Shown here: positions 41,161-49,662 of the stretch, in pieces
Numbering within the stretch: position 1 is the first letter of the stretch
Layout of the letters: the number at the start of each line of letters is the position of its first letter
NCBI RefSeq assembly: GCF_006540305.1
Contig: NZ_BJOR01000001.1
Location: forward strand, 6,448,001-6,512,000
Reading direction: 5' to 3'
Origin: Streptomyces sp. 6-11-2
GTDB taxonomy: Bacteria > Actinomycetota > Actinomycetes > Streptomycetales > Streptomycetaceae
Length of the DNA: 64,000 nucleotides
Translations under genes and position numbers: made by a program
The notes under the pieces: model-generated
Databases searched by the model: none
Told to the model about the DNA's origin: nothing
Seen by the model: the letters and a program-made list of their open reading frames with translations, nothing else

Positions 41161-41652
41161 GGGTGGGGGGCTGGCAATCGTCCAGCTCGACTACGCCGCC
41201 CGCAACTGGACCCCGGGCCGCTGGGGCGGCCAGCGCGAGCAACTGGTCGACGCCATCGCGGAGAGCTGGACGGGCCTACTGAGCAGGGAGCTGACCGTGA
41301 CCGACGACAGGCTCTGAGCTGGCCCGCCGCCAGGCGGTCTCCAGCGCGCGGGCCGCCGCGTTGAGTGTGGTGCCCAGCGGCCGCAGCACGTGCGGGTCGT
41401 ACCGCACGCTCGGCATGGAGACCTCACCCGACCGGGCTCATGTGCCGACCCCATAGGTCCGGCGCCGCCGACGTCTGTCCCGTACTGCCGTGCCGCCCTC
41501 ACCGCACCGCCGCTTCCGCGCCGTCCGGCGGGCGCCCGAAAAGCCGCCCTTGCACACTGCAAGGGCGGGTACTCGCGGTGGATGACGGCGACAGGGCCGC
41601 CGTCCGCACGGCCCAGGACGTCCTGCACGGTCCAGGAAGGCGGTTGCCCCCG
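41161..41652. other. Mosaic of unassigned short frames
   Basis: A forward frame 41170-41317 reads LAIVQLDYAARNWTPGRWGG and AIAESWTGLLSRELTVTDD, which looks like the end of a real protein I cannot name. A reverse frame starting at ATG 41416, with GAGG six bases before it, reads MPSVRYDPHVLRPLGTTLNA and stops after about 46 codons. Both look like pieces left by rearrangement. Confidence 0.35.
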
Positions 41653-42467
41653 ATGCCCCGGATGAGTGGCACATCCCCCCTCGACGCCTCCGCGGTGGAC
41701 GTGGCCGGCCTGGAGGCGGCGCTGCGCGAGGCCGTGGACGGGGAGGTACGGTTCGACGCCGGGAGCCGAGGCGCGTACGTCACGGACGGCTCCAACTACC
41801 GGCAGGTGCCGATCGGCGTCGTCGTCCCGCGCACCGTGGAGGCCGGGGCAGAGGCCGTGCGGGTGTGCGCCCGGTTCGGTGCGCCGGGGCTGTCCCGCGG
41901 TGGCGGCACCAGCCTGGCGGGACAGACGACGAACACCGCCGTGGTGATCGACTGGACCAAGTACTGCCACGCCCTGATATCCGTCGACCCCGACGCGCGA
42001 ACCTGCGTGGTCGAACCGGGCATCGTCCTCGACGCACTCAACCAGCGGCTGTCCGGCCACGGCCTGCAGTTCGGGCCGAAGCCCTCCACCCACAGCCACT
42101 GCGCGCTGGGCGGCATGATCGGGAACAACTCGTGCGGCGCGTCAGCACAGGCGTACGGCAAGACCGTCGACAACGTACGCCGGCTGGAAGTCCTCACTTA
42201 CGACGGGCTGCGCATGTGGGTGGGCCCGACAACAGAGGCCGAGCGGGCGCGGATAGCGGCCGAGGGCGGTCGGAAGGCGGAGATCTACGCCGGCCTGGAC
42301 CGCATCGTCACCGAGTACCTGGCGGACATCCGGCGCGGTTTTCCGAAGAACCCCCGCCGGGTCTCCGGCTACAACCTCGACTCGCTGCTGCCGGAGAACG
42401 GCTTCGACGTCGCCCGGGCCCTGGTCGGCAGCGAGGGCACCCTGGTGACCGTACTGCGCGCCGAACC
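41653..42467 (+). pseudogene. FAD-linked oxidase (D-lactate dehydrogenase type), 3'-truncated
   Basis: About 270 codons of the PCMH-type FAD domain: YVTDGSNYRQVPIGVVVPRT, GLSRGGGTSLAGQTTNTAVV, GLQFGPKPSTHSHCALGGMI and GNNSCGASAQAYGKTVDNVR (the flavin pyrophosphate contacts), and RVSGYNLDSLLPENGFDVAR. Homology ends at GSEGTLVTVLRAE (about 42467); the frame runs on in unrelated codons to 42567. Full members have about 950 residues, with a cap and an Fe-S half, all missing. It joins directly to a TerD fragment in another frame. Confidence 0.85.
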
Positions 42468-42953
42468 GACGCCGACACAGCCTGGACGGTGGCCGCCGCG
42501 TGGGGTCAGCACACCACCTGCGAGGTGGACGTCGTCGCTTTCGCACTCGACGCGCATGAGCAGGTAGCAGGAGATGAGGACTTCGTCTTCTACGGCGCAC
42601 CCGAGCATCCGGACGGCACCGTACGGCTCGCTACGGACGGCCCCACGGAACAGGCCATCACCGCTGACCTGGAGCGACTGCCCCTGGAGGTCCACCGGGT
42701 CGTCATCGCCGCCGCGATCGACGGCACCGCTACGTTCTCCGACATCGGCGCCATCGAGATCACCGCCACCTGCGGGATCGGCGCGGCCCCGACCGCCCGG
42801 GCAACCCTCGACGCTGCCACCACCGAGCGCACCATGATCCTCGCCGAGATCTACCGCCGAGGCGACGGCTGGCGGCTGCGTGCCGTCGGGCAGGGCTACG
42901 ACCACGGTCTAGCCGACCTGGCCCGCGGCTACGGCGTTGACGTCGCCGAGTGA
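42468..42953 (+). pseudogene. TerD-family protein, N-terminally truncated
   Basis: A forward frame, different from that of the FAD oxidase, reads CEVDVVAFALDAHEQVAGDE, DFVFYGAPEHPDGTVRLATD, TATFSDIGAIEITATC and TMILAEIYRRGDGWRLRAVG, ending GLADLARGYGVDVAE. This is the TerD/TerZ beta-sandwich, including D-x-D-x-A-type and FVFY calcium-binding strands, which in tellurium-resistance-like clusters binds Ca2+. The first ~30 residues are replaced by FAD-oxidase sequence and there is no start codon in frame near the junction. Confidence 0.82.
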
Positions 42954-43523
42954 CCCAGGAGGCGCCCGAACGCCTACCGGTGCTGCTTGGCCCGTGCGGC
43001 GTGCCTTCGGCCGTGCGGTGCAAGGCTCACGTCAGGGCGAAGCCGAGAGGTTCGCGGGGCTCGTAGTGGGGGTGATGTCGCGGACCAGGCCGCTGGCGGT
43101 CAGACCGAGGGGGTGGCGCGGTTGAAGTCGAGGCCGTCGAGGTGAGCTCAGACGATGTCGAGGCTGAAGGAGCATTCGAAGGCGTAGATCCCGCGGGTGG
43201 AGCCGGCCAGGGTGCGCCAGATGGTGGTCGAGACGTTGGGGTGGGTCGGGGCCGGGGTGCCGAAGGGCTGGGCGGCGTTGTGCATGACGTTGAGCAGGAC
43301 GGCGTACGCGCGGGTGGGAAGCGCTGGAGGTAGTAACCGGCGAGGGCGAACCGGTCGGCTGCCCCGGTCGGGCCCGGCAGCGGTTCCTCGCCACCGAACC
43401 CGCTCCGGTGCATCGTCGCGTCCGAACTTCCGTCCATCGGCGCCGATTTGGTGCTATTGGGTCGCTTAGGCGTGCTAGGCAGCGACCGCCTGGGTGGGGC
43501 ACGATCGCTCATCGGGGGGGTGC
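42954..43523. other. Gene remnant region before the two-gene system
   Basis: Apart from the hydrolase scrap at 43080-43330 there is no recognisable gene. The promoter of the 43524 gene must lie in its right part; GGGGGGG directly before the start is a poor ribosome-binding site. Confidence 0.45.
43080..43330 (-). pseudogene. Choloylglycine hydrolase/linear amide C-N hydrolase, C-terminal scrap
   Basis: Reverse frame: AYAVLLNVMHNAAQPFGTPA, PTHPNVSTTIWRTLAGSTRG and IYAFECSFSLDIV, then TGA (43148-43150) and AHLDGLDFNRATPSV. This matches the end of Ntn-type choloylglycine/penicillin-V acylase-like proteins (W-x-T-x-x-D ... VYYF ... IVW-x-DLDGLDF), with Trp changed to stop. No catalytic N-terminus is present. 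Confidence 0.6.
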
Positions 43524-45284
43524 ATGGACACGGAGTCAGCAAGATCTGCGAAAGGCAAGGCAGACGAAGCTTGGTCGCTGCTGAAGGTGCCGACGGTGCC
43601 GCTGTACGGGGTGAATGGCCACCATCCGGCCGGCCATGGCATAGGCGGAATGACCGAGCCCACCCGATTACTGTGCGCGGTCGCGCACCTGCGGCCGGAC
43701 AGAGCCGAGGAGTTCGCCGAGAAGCTCGGAAAGTGGCGGCGGAAGAAGGCAAAGCAGCTCGGCGACAGACTCACCCCCAAGAAGGTGCGCGAGCGGCGCC
43801 TGGAGCAGGCCGCGAAGCGGGCCATCGCTGGTGAGCAAGACAAGCTGAAGAAGCTGTTGGACGACGAGGAGGAGCCGACCGCGCCCAGTCAGCCACGGGT
43901 ACTGGTTGGCCACGAGTACGCGCGATGGGTGCGCTGCCGGATCGCGGCCGGAGGGCGGCCGGTGCCGTCGCAGGGCTTCGACCTGGAGCCCGTACTGAAC
44001 GCGTGCGCGCAGGTGCAACGCCTGCTGTGGCTGCGTCGTGCTCTCACTGTCCTGGCCTGTGCGGCGGGCGGGCTGTGGGTGCTGACACCGCTCGCCTACC
44101 TGGCGCTGCTGGTGGTCCTGATCGGGCTGTGGGCGGCCTTCTATATGGATCGGGTGCTCGCCCAGAGGCAGCTACGCGCGGTGATCGGCGCCGACGCTGG
44201 TGAGACGTGGGGTGCCGATGTGCCCCGTCGATTCCGACGGGCGGTGGAGCGGATCCGGGACACGTCGTACGGGGAGGTCGTGCCGTATCAGAACCAGGTC
44301 CGTGCCTCGGGAGCGAAGTACCACTTCGTCGGGGCCGGCAAGGTCTGGTTCGAGACCCAGATCGGTATTGACGTGACGCCGGCCAAGCCGAGGGACGAGG
44401 ACGACGGCCAGGGCTCTGAAGACGGAAAGAGCCCTTTACGGGCTCTACCCAGTGTGGAGGAACTGTTGGCCGGGTCCCGCCCTGGTGAGGGGGTAGTCCG
44501 GTTCACCCCGGACGACCTGCACGCGCATGTAGCCCGCGAACTGCAGCGTCCCATAAAGCCACTGCCGGACTACCACCCCGACAGCCAGCAGGAGGTGTTC
44601 GGAGTCGCGGCTATCGCAGCTGACCGCTGGGAGGCGCTGACGCCCGAACGGTGGGAGGGGCTGGTCACACTGGCCCGGGAAGGCGTAATGGCAGCGAACG
44701 CGCAACGTGCGCCGAAGGTCGCCCGACGTTTTCTGTGCGCGCGGATGACCTCTTGGGACGGCGAACTGGTGGCCTCGATCTTCGTGGGCTTCGCCTACGA
44801 GAACCACTACCTGCGGGTCGTCGTCCGCCCCCACGTTGTCAACCCGATCCACCCCGTTGTACGCGAGGCGGAGAAGAAGGCGGCAGGCGCCGGGTGGGCA
44901 TGGCGGCGGCGCACGACGTACCTCGCCGCCGTGGACACGGGCTGGTTCGTGGTCCGGCTCTTCAAGCGAGCCAAGAACAGCGAGCTGCGGCCCGCCCAGG
45001 ACCCCGGTAATGGGCCGGTGAGCCTGCGCGAGGTCTACTCGACCCGATACATGGACGACATGCTTCAGTACGACGACGCCCGCCGCTACATCGAGATGAT
45101 GCAGGGCCGCGTCCTCGCTGCGGTCGAGGGCTTCCTCGTCGAGCACAACGTGGACACCGGCGAGTACAGGAAACGCATCACGGTCGTCCTCAACAACGGC
45201 ATCATCAACACCGGTGAAATGAGCAACGTGCAGAACCAGCCGGGGGCCGTGGGCTCTCATCAAAAGGCAGGAGGGGCAGTGTGA
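43524..45284 (+). CDS. Single-pass membrane protein with C-terminal Asn/Gly/Gln signalling-like motif
   Basis: A 586-residue protein of no family I recognise. Residues ~55-120 are a charged helical region. A membrane hairpin or long helix spans ~172-207 (LTVLACAAGGLWVLTPLAYL, ALLVVLIGLWAAFYM). The large cytoplasmic part contains PYQNQVRASGAKYHFVGAG, VAAIAADRWEALTPERWEGL and EVYSTRYMDDMLQYDDARRY. The last ~30 residues hold NNGIINTGEMSNVQNQPGA (about 557-575), almost repeated at the N-terminus of the next gene. ATG 43524 is preferred to GTG 43494. The start of the next gene overlaps its stop (TGATG). Confidence 0.75.
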   Translation: MDTESARSAKGKADEAWSLLKVPTVPLYGVNGHHPAGHGIGGMTEPTRLLCAVAHLRPDRAEEFAEKLGKWRRKKAKQLGDRLTPKKVRERRLEQAAKRAIAGEQDKLKKLLDDEEEPTAPSQPRVLVGHEYARWVRCRIAAGGRPVPSQGFDLEPVLNACAQVQRLLWLRRALTVLACAAGGLWVLTPLAYLALLVVLIGLWAAFYMDRVLAQRQLRAVIGADAGETWGADVPRRFRRAVERIRDTSYGEVVPYQNQVRASGAKYHFVGAGKVWFETQIGIDVTPAKPRDEDDGQGSEDGKSPLRALPSVEELLAGSRPGEGVVRFTPDDLHAHVARELQRPIKPLPDYHPDSQQEVFGVAAIAADRWEALTPERWEGLVTLAREGVMAANAQRAPKVARRFLCARMTSWDGELVASIFVGFAYENHYLRVVVRPHVVNPIHPVVREAEKKAAGAGWAWRRRTTYLAAVDTGWFVVRLFKRAKNSELRPAQDPGNGPVSLREVYSTRYMDDMLQYDDARRYIEMMQGRVLAAVEGFLVEHNVDTGEYRKRITVVLNNGIINTGEMSNVQNQPGAVGSHQKAGGAV

Positions 45285-45667
45285 TGTTCGGTCGCAGGCA
45301 ACAGCCGGGTGGCACCAACACAGGCATTCAGAACAGCGGATCCATGCAGAACGTGCAGAACCAGCCGGGGGCCTTCCACTCGACCCAGAGCCAGGACAAC
45401 TCCGGTCTCGGCCGGGAGGAGTTACAAGGCATCACCGAGCTCCTGGTGCGGATCCGGCAGGGCATGGAGCGTGAACGGGACCAAGTCGAGGACTACGAGC
45501 TGTGCGTCGGCTTCCTGGACACGGTAGCCGAGCAACCGCTGGACAACCCCGATGGGCGGGCCGTGGCCAGAGGGCTGTTGGAGACGATCCAGCAGAAGTG
45601 CGGAGGCGTGCCCGGCCTTGTATCCCTCATCGCGTCCACACTCTCGGCGGTCTCCGCGCTCGCCTAA
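45284..45667 (+). CDS. Small partner protein with N-terminal motif shared with upstream gene
   Basis: A 127-residue protein. Residues 12-30 (NTGIQNSGSMQNVQNQPGA) match the C-terminal motif of the upstream membrane protein at 14 of 19 positions, including an identical NVQNQPGA. A Ser/Gln-rich linker follows, then a helical domain (EELQGITELLVRIRQGMERE; RAVARGLLETIQQKCGGVPG; LIASTLSAVSALA) like small effector-associated domains of unknown function. ATG 45284 lies eight bases after GGAGGGG and overlaps the previous stop. The arrangement suggests the two proteins meet through the motif (inference). Confidence 0.72.
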   Translation: MFGRRQQPGGTNTGIQNSGSMQNVQNQPGAFHSTQSQDNSGLGREELQGITELLVRIRQGMERERDQVEDYELCVGFLDTVAEQPLDNPDGRAVARGLLETIQQKCGGVPGLVSLIASTLSAVSALA

Positions 45668-45696
45668 CGAACGCCCCCGGTAGAGGTGGGGAGGGG

Positions 45697-46260
45697 TCAC
45701 CCTCGTCGCCAGTCGTGCGTGGGCAGCGTGTCGGCGAGGGCGGCGAAAAACCGCTGGTCACGCCAAGCGTCGCGGTTGCCGATGAAGAACAGGAGATTGG
45801 GGCGGGAGGCAGCCCAGGCACGGGCGCCGGGGCGTCGCGCGTCTGTGCCGAGGATGAGGACCACGACGTTGGCCTCCTTCCCTCGGGTCGTATGGATGCT
45901 GCCCGACTCGACCGTCGGGCAGCAGGCCCCGGCAGGTCCTCCCGCGCCCCGAGGACGACGCCGCGGGAGGGGCTGATCCCGTACACGTCCCGGGCGAGGT
46001 CGATACCGCCGTCGCCCCGTAGCCGTTCGAAGATGCGGCGCAGCGCCATCCCCTCCTCGAGGATCCATTGCCCCTCGGCCCCGGCGGCGGTCACGTACAC
46101 CCAGCAGCTGCTGGGACCGTAGCGGTAGGGGCCTCGGTCGGGTGTGTCGTACACCATGACGTTGTCGTAGGCGATCGCGGTGCTGATGCTGAACGTGAGG
46201 TTGTTGCAGCGGCGGTGGACGCGCGGCGAGGCCCCGCTGTTGGCGCTCTCTGAAAATGGC
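45697..46260 (-). pseudogene. DNA/RNA helicase C-terminal remnant with internal deletion
   Basis: One reverse frame reads CNNLTFSISTAIAYDNVMVY, WVYVTAAGAEGQWILEEGMA and DLARDVYGISPSRGVV; a second frame finishes VESGSIHTTRGKEANVVVLI, LGTDARRPGARAWAASRPNL and IGNRDAWRDQRFFAALADTL. This is the C-terminal AAA_12-type part of a superfamily 1 helicase. A frameshift separates the halves, and the usual NVAVSRAKRRLYV block between SRPNLL and IGN is missing (RPNLLFFIGN), an in-frame deletion of about ten codons. Not functional. Confidence 0.72.
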
Positions 46261-46452
46261 TCTGTCCGCAGTTTCGTGAATCCCCAGGTCAGCAGCGGGA
46301 ACGAGGGATCGTTTCGGCAGAGTGTCTCCACCGTGGCGAGCAAGACGGTCGACGATGTGCTGTTTTCCGGGATCGATGTTCGGGTGGAGCGGGTGAGCGA
46401 CTTCTCCAGCGGCCAGGCTCTGGCGGCGACCCGGGAGCCCGCTATTGAAGTC

Positions 46453-46472
46453 GGCTCCCAAACGGCTCCCAA
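46453..46472 (+). repeat. 20-bp direct repeat, left copy
   Basis: GGCTCCCAAACGGCTCCCAA is identical to 57952-57971 in the same orientation, and the similarity continues for about 25 bases beyond. A related copy, GGCTCCCAGATGGCTCCCAG, occurs at 58189-58208. The repeats enclose the 46.9-55.2 kb cluster. Confidence 0.8.
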
Positions 46473-46499
46473 AATGACCCCAGGAACCTTCCTGGCGTG

Positions 46500-46770
46500 A
46501 ATTCACCTGGACGTGCCAGGGCGTCCAGCCTTCACAGGAGAGGTCTTCAAATCCCTCCGGGACAATGCGATCGATGACGAGAGCGCGGGACAGTACGCGG
46601 CCGCACAGCCACGCTCCGACGGCATCCTGGTAGTGAAACCCGCGGCCCGCCCGCGCCCCTGAGCGCGTCCGCATCCACAGGGATCCGTCGGGTCCACTAC
46701 TTGAGTTGCTCTGCTTCGCGGATACGGTGGGCCCGACCTGCCCACGCCGTCGCTTGTTCTTGCTGGCCAT
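46500..46770 (-). pseudogene. Cap4/DUF4297-like dsDNA nuclease domain, N-terminal scrap
   Basis: ATG at 46770 opens MASKNKRRRGQVGPTVSAKQ and continues RAGRGFHYQDAVGAWLCGRV, VIDRIVPEGFEDLSCEGWTP and WHVQVNSRQEG. The pattern G-x-x-FQDAVAAW ... VPEG-x-ED-x-x-C ... VQVKSRQ is the PD-(D/E)xK nuclease domain of Cap4/DUF4297-type defence proteins, often with a large NTPase or helicase. Here the catalytic Lys of the QVK motif is Asn and homology stops soon after. Together with the helicase debris it looks like a dead anti-phage locus. Confidence 0.62.
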
Positions 46771-46856
46771 CCAGGAAGCATGGCACCCGCGTATGACAGT
46801 CGAGGCGACTTCAACATGCGGGGCCCGCCGAGCATTGCCTCTGCAGAGGGATTGAA

Positions 46857-47921
46857 TCACATAGGCGCGGATCCACCTGGCGAAAAGGCCAGACCACGGA
46901 AGGCGTTGCGTACGTCGGCCAAGGGCTGCCGGTCACGGGTGTAGTAAAGCTTGTTCGTCAGCAGTGCGGCCCACCGGCCTTGGCGGGGTGAGATCCATGT
47001 GCCGGTTCCGGTGAATCCGTAGTGGACCCAGACATCGTCGACTGGGGCGGTCCCGGGAGCGGTGTGCCAGAACAGGCCACGCACGGGTGCCAAGGTGCCG
47101 GTCTGGATGGTCAGTGACGTTGCGGTCCAGCCGGGGCCGAAGCCGGCTCGCTGCGGTGCGGTACTGGTGTCCAACATGTAGCGGAGGAAGGCGGCGAGGT
47201 CGTCGAGGACGGTGAAGGCGCCTGCGATGCCGCAGACGCCACCCAGGAGGCGTGCAGAGAAGTCGTGGGCGGTTCCCTTGAGGTGGGTGTCAGTGTCCCG
47301 GTCGAGTTCGGTCGGGGCACAGCGATCCGCGATCTGATCGGGCAGTGGGCCGAAGCGGGTGCTATCCATGCCCAGTGGTTGCCAGATGCGGACGGTGGCC
47401 AGATGGTCCAAGGTCTGGCCGGAGAGGCGTTCGGCGAGGTAGCCGAGGATGAGGGCGGCCCGGTCGGTGTACTCGACGGCCTCGCCTGGTGGCCGGTGGA
47501 GTCGCTCGTGCAGCACGCCTCGGCGGATGTCCTCCTTGTCGGTGCCGTAGAGGTTCTTCAGCTGGGCACGCAGGGGAAGGCCAGCCGTGTGCGTCAGCAG
47601 CTGACGGGTGGTCACGGCGTCGAGGGGCTGGCCGGAGACCTCCGGCCAGAAGGTGCCGAGCGGCTGGTCGAGGTCGAGGGCGCCGTCCTCCCACAGAGCG
47701 CCGATGCATGACCAGACGGCGAGGATCTTGGTGAGGCTGGCGGCGTCGAACACAGTGTCGGCGCGCATCGGCACGTCCGGCTCGTCGGGATCGAGGACAC
47801 CAGCGATGCCTTGGGCGCGGATGCCATTGGCGTCTCCGACGGCCCACACGGCGCCGGGGTACACCTTGTCGCGGACGCCTTCGTCGAGCAGGGCTTCGAT
47901 GCGGTCGATGTCGTACGTCAT
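46857..47921 (-). CDS. Serine hydrolase (class C beta-lactamase/esterase family)
   Basis: A 354-residue beta-lactamase-fold protein without signal peptide. The nucleophile motif SLTK is at residues 62-65 (DAASLTKILAV), the second motif is YTD in EYTDRAALILGYLA in place of Y-x-N, and HYGFTGTGTW stands for the KTG box. Cytoplasmic members act as esterases, transesterases or D-aminopeptidases rather than lactamases. It is the last gene of the reverse operon, 92 bases after the glycosyltransferase, and may edit an ester or peptide bond in the product (inference). Start ATG 47921. Confidence 0.85.
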   Translation of the reverse strand: MTYDIDRIEALLDEGVRDKVYPGAVWAVGDANGIRAQGIAGVLDPDEPDVPMRADTVFDAASLTKILAVWSCIGALWEDGALDLDQPLGTFWPEVSGQPLDAVTTRQLLTHTAGLPLRAQLKNLYGTDKEDIRRGVLHERLHRPPGEAVEYTDRAALILGYLAERLSGQTLDHLATVRIWQPLGMDSTRFGPLPDQIADRCAPTELDRDTDTHLKGTAHDFSARLLGGVCGIAGAFTVLDDLAAFLRYMLDTSTAPQRAGFGPGWTATSLTIQTGTLAPVRGLFWHTAPGTAPVDDVWVHYGFTGTGTWISPRQGRWAALLTNKLYYTRDRQPLADVRNAFRGLAFSPGGSAPM

Positions 47922-48013
47922 GGTCTCCCTCTTCGCTGGGGCATCCCGCCGGCCAGCGTAGTGACGTTCGCGGAGCGGGCCGGGTAGCGGCGTGGCGGAC
48001 CGCTCGGAACCGT

Positions 48014-49129
48014 TCAGGCGAGTTGGCGGCCGAGTTCGGTCAGGGATCGCGCGGTCGCCGAGAGTGGATAGCGTGCGGCGTTCGCGTAGCCCGCCTGCCG
48101 TAGGGCGGGCAACAGGCCGGGGGAAGTACGCAGCCGGTCGAGGTCACGGGTCAGGGCGGCAGAGTGGGTAAAGTCGGTGGCAACGCCAGAGGCAGCGAGG
48201 GCTTCGTTGAGGCCGGGCACGGGTTGGTAGAGGACAGGCAGACCACAGGCTTGAGCCTCCAGTGCGACCAGGCCCATGGCCTCCAGGGTGGTTGACGGCA
48301 TGACCAGTACGTCATGCCCGGTGAACGCTCTCCACAGCTGTGGACGGCGGAGCCAGCCGAGGTAGCGGGCTCTGACGCCGGCCCGTTGCAGTAGCGGAGC
48401 CAGGGCATGGAACTGGGCTCTGGGGGCGGCGATGCTCAGCTCGACGCCTGGCACCGGGGCCACACTCTTGACCAGGGCCTCGATGCCCTTCTCGGCGGTC
48501 AGCCGTCCTGCGTACAGCAGTCGTAGGTGGCTGGAGGACGTGCGAGTGGGGCGAGGCGGTGGATCGGTGAGCAGGTGGTCGGGGATGCCCCAGGGAATGC
48601 GGGTGATCTTTCGCCGGTCGACCTGTGGGGCGAGCTTGAGGAGGTGGTCGGCCATTGCCCCCGTCGGAACGACGATCGCGTCGGCGGCCCTGGCGGTCTC
48701 GCGCAGAACTTGGAGCTGGTCGCGGTGGGCCTCCGCGAAGATCAGGTCTGTGCCGTGGACCAAGGCGATGCGGGGATGCAGGGGGAGCGCCCGCATCAGG
48801 GCCGGAGCGGCACCGAAGACGAGGTGCTGCAGGTGCAGTACGCCGATCTGGGCCGGGTTGATTGCAGTCGCGAGAGCCCTGCGCAGGGCTGCGACGTAGC
48901 GGCCGAAGGCGGGACCCTCCAGACACTTCCCGGTCACGGGCAGCAGGTCGAGCCCGGTCGGGAGAGGGCGTCTGGGACTCGACGGGGCCAGCATGAACGC
49001 GCGTGCAGGGATGAGGGGGCGGTCGCCCGTGTAGAGGTCGAGGAAGAGTTCGACGCTGCCGCCGGGGCTTCCGGCGGGCAGGTCCAGGAAGGTGGCGGCC
49101 AGCGGCCCGGTAGCCGAGCGGGAGCTCAC
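48014..49129 (-). CDS. Glycosyltransferase family 4-like enzyme
   Basis: A 371-residue GT-B protein. The N-lobe shows LVHGTDLIFAEAHRDQLQVL; the linker IPWGIPDHLL leads to the donor lobe with LRLLYAGRLTAEKGIEALVK and VMPSTTLEAMGLVALEAQAC (the E-x7-E nucleotide-sugar motif). It transfers a sugar from a nucleotide donor to an unknown acceptor. It starts with ATG overlapping the stop of the dCTP-deaminase-like gene, so it belongs to the operon. A free-standing GT beside nucleotide enzymes suggests a glycosylated small molecule. Confidence 0.85.
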   Translation of the reverse strand: MSSRSATGPLAATFLDLPAGSPGGSVELFLDLYTGDRPLIPARAFMLAPSSPRRPLPTGLDLLPVTGKCLEGPAFGRYVAALRRALATAINPAQIGVLHLQHLVFGAAPALMRALPLHPRIALVHGTDLIFAEAHRDQLQVLRETARAADAIVVPTGAMADHLLKLAPQVDRRKITRIPWGIPDHLLTDPPPRPTRTSSSHLRLLYAGRLTAEKGIEALVKSVAPVPGVELSIAAPRAQFHALAPLLQRAGVRARYLGWLRRPQLWRAFTGHDVLVMPSTTLEAMGLVALEAQACGLPVLYQPVPGLNEALAASGVATDFTHSAALTRDLDRLRTSPGLLPALRQAGYANAARYPLSATARSLTELGRQLA

Positions 49130-49662
49130 AGGACACCTCCGGGAATCTCTTCGTAGAGGCGGGAAATGTCGATGCCGTCTGTCGACGCGTACTTGGCGGA
49201 TTGCTGCTGGTAGCTGACCGGGGCGCCGAAGGCCGTGAGGAAGACGAGCTTTCCGAAGGTCATCCCCGGATAGACGCGCACGGGCCGGGCGGCCCGGATT
49301 TCCAGGGTCCAGCGGATGGCGTGGCCCTGGTGTCCGAGCGGGGCTGAGACGTGGACCCAGATGCCGAGGGCGCCGATGGTTCGGTCGCCGTTGAGCATCT
49401 GTGCGTACGTCTCCGAACCGGTCTTCTCCAGCGTGACGCCGAGGTAGAGCATCTCGGGCTGCAACACCAGGCCGGTGGCGGGGATGGGCTGCTCGATGAA
49501 TGTGGTTGGGGTGGCGGCGTCGAGGTCACCGTCGCAGACGCGGAGTGTGTCGCCGAGACGCCAGTCGTAGGCATTCGGGGAGATCCGGGCGGGGTCGTAC
49601 GGCTCGATGGTGATCTCGCCGGTCTGGACGGCGGCGGCGATTGCGGGGCCGGTGAGGATCAC
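49126..49662 (-). CDS. dCTP deaminase-like protein A (keeps Glu, lacks SSxxR)
   Basis: A 178-residue dUTPase/dCTP-deaminase fold protein starting GTG ATC CTC (VILTGPAIAAAV), with ISPNAYDWRLGDTLRVC, GLVLQPEMLYLGVTLEKTGS, GIWVHVSAPLG and VYPGMTFGKLVFL. In E. coli Dcd the catalytic Glu138 sits in the G-x-x-LE segment; here WTLEI keeps it (residue 121). The Ser111/Arg115 segment (KSSLARLG), however, is GDRTIGALG, without Ser and Arg. GTGA overlap with the upstream paralogue. Catalytic competence alone is doubtful. Confidence 0.85.
   Translation of the reverse strand: MILTGPAIAAAVQTGEITIEPYDPARISPNAYDWRLGDTLRVCDGDLDAATPTTFIEQPIPATGLVLQPEMLYLGVTLEKTGSETYAQMLNGDRTIGALGIWVHVSAPLGHQGHAIRWTLEIRAARPVRVYPGMTFGKLVFLTAFGAPVSYQQQSAKYASTDGIDISRLYEEIPGGVL

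Noticed and set aside
46180..46500. Forward ORF ending EVGSQTAPKMTPGTFLA, considered as an integrase C-terminus
   Set aside because: Only the repeat-encoded tail resembles att-proximal sequence; the rest shows no Arg-His-Tyr catalytic motif and overlaps the helicase remnant.
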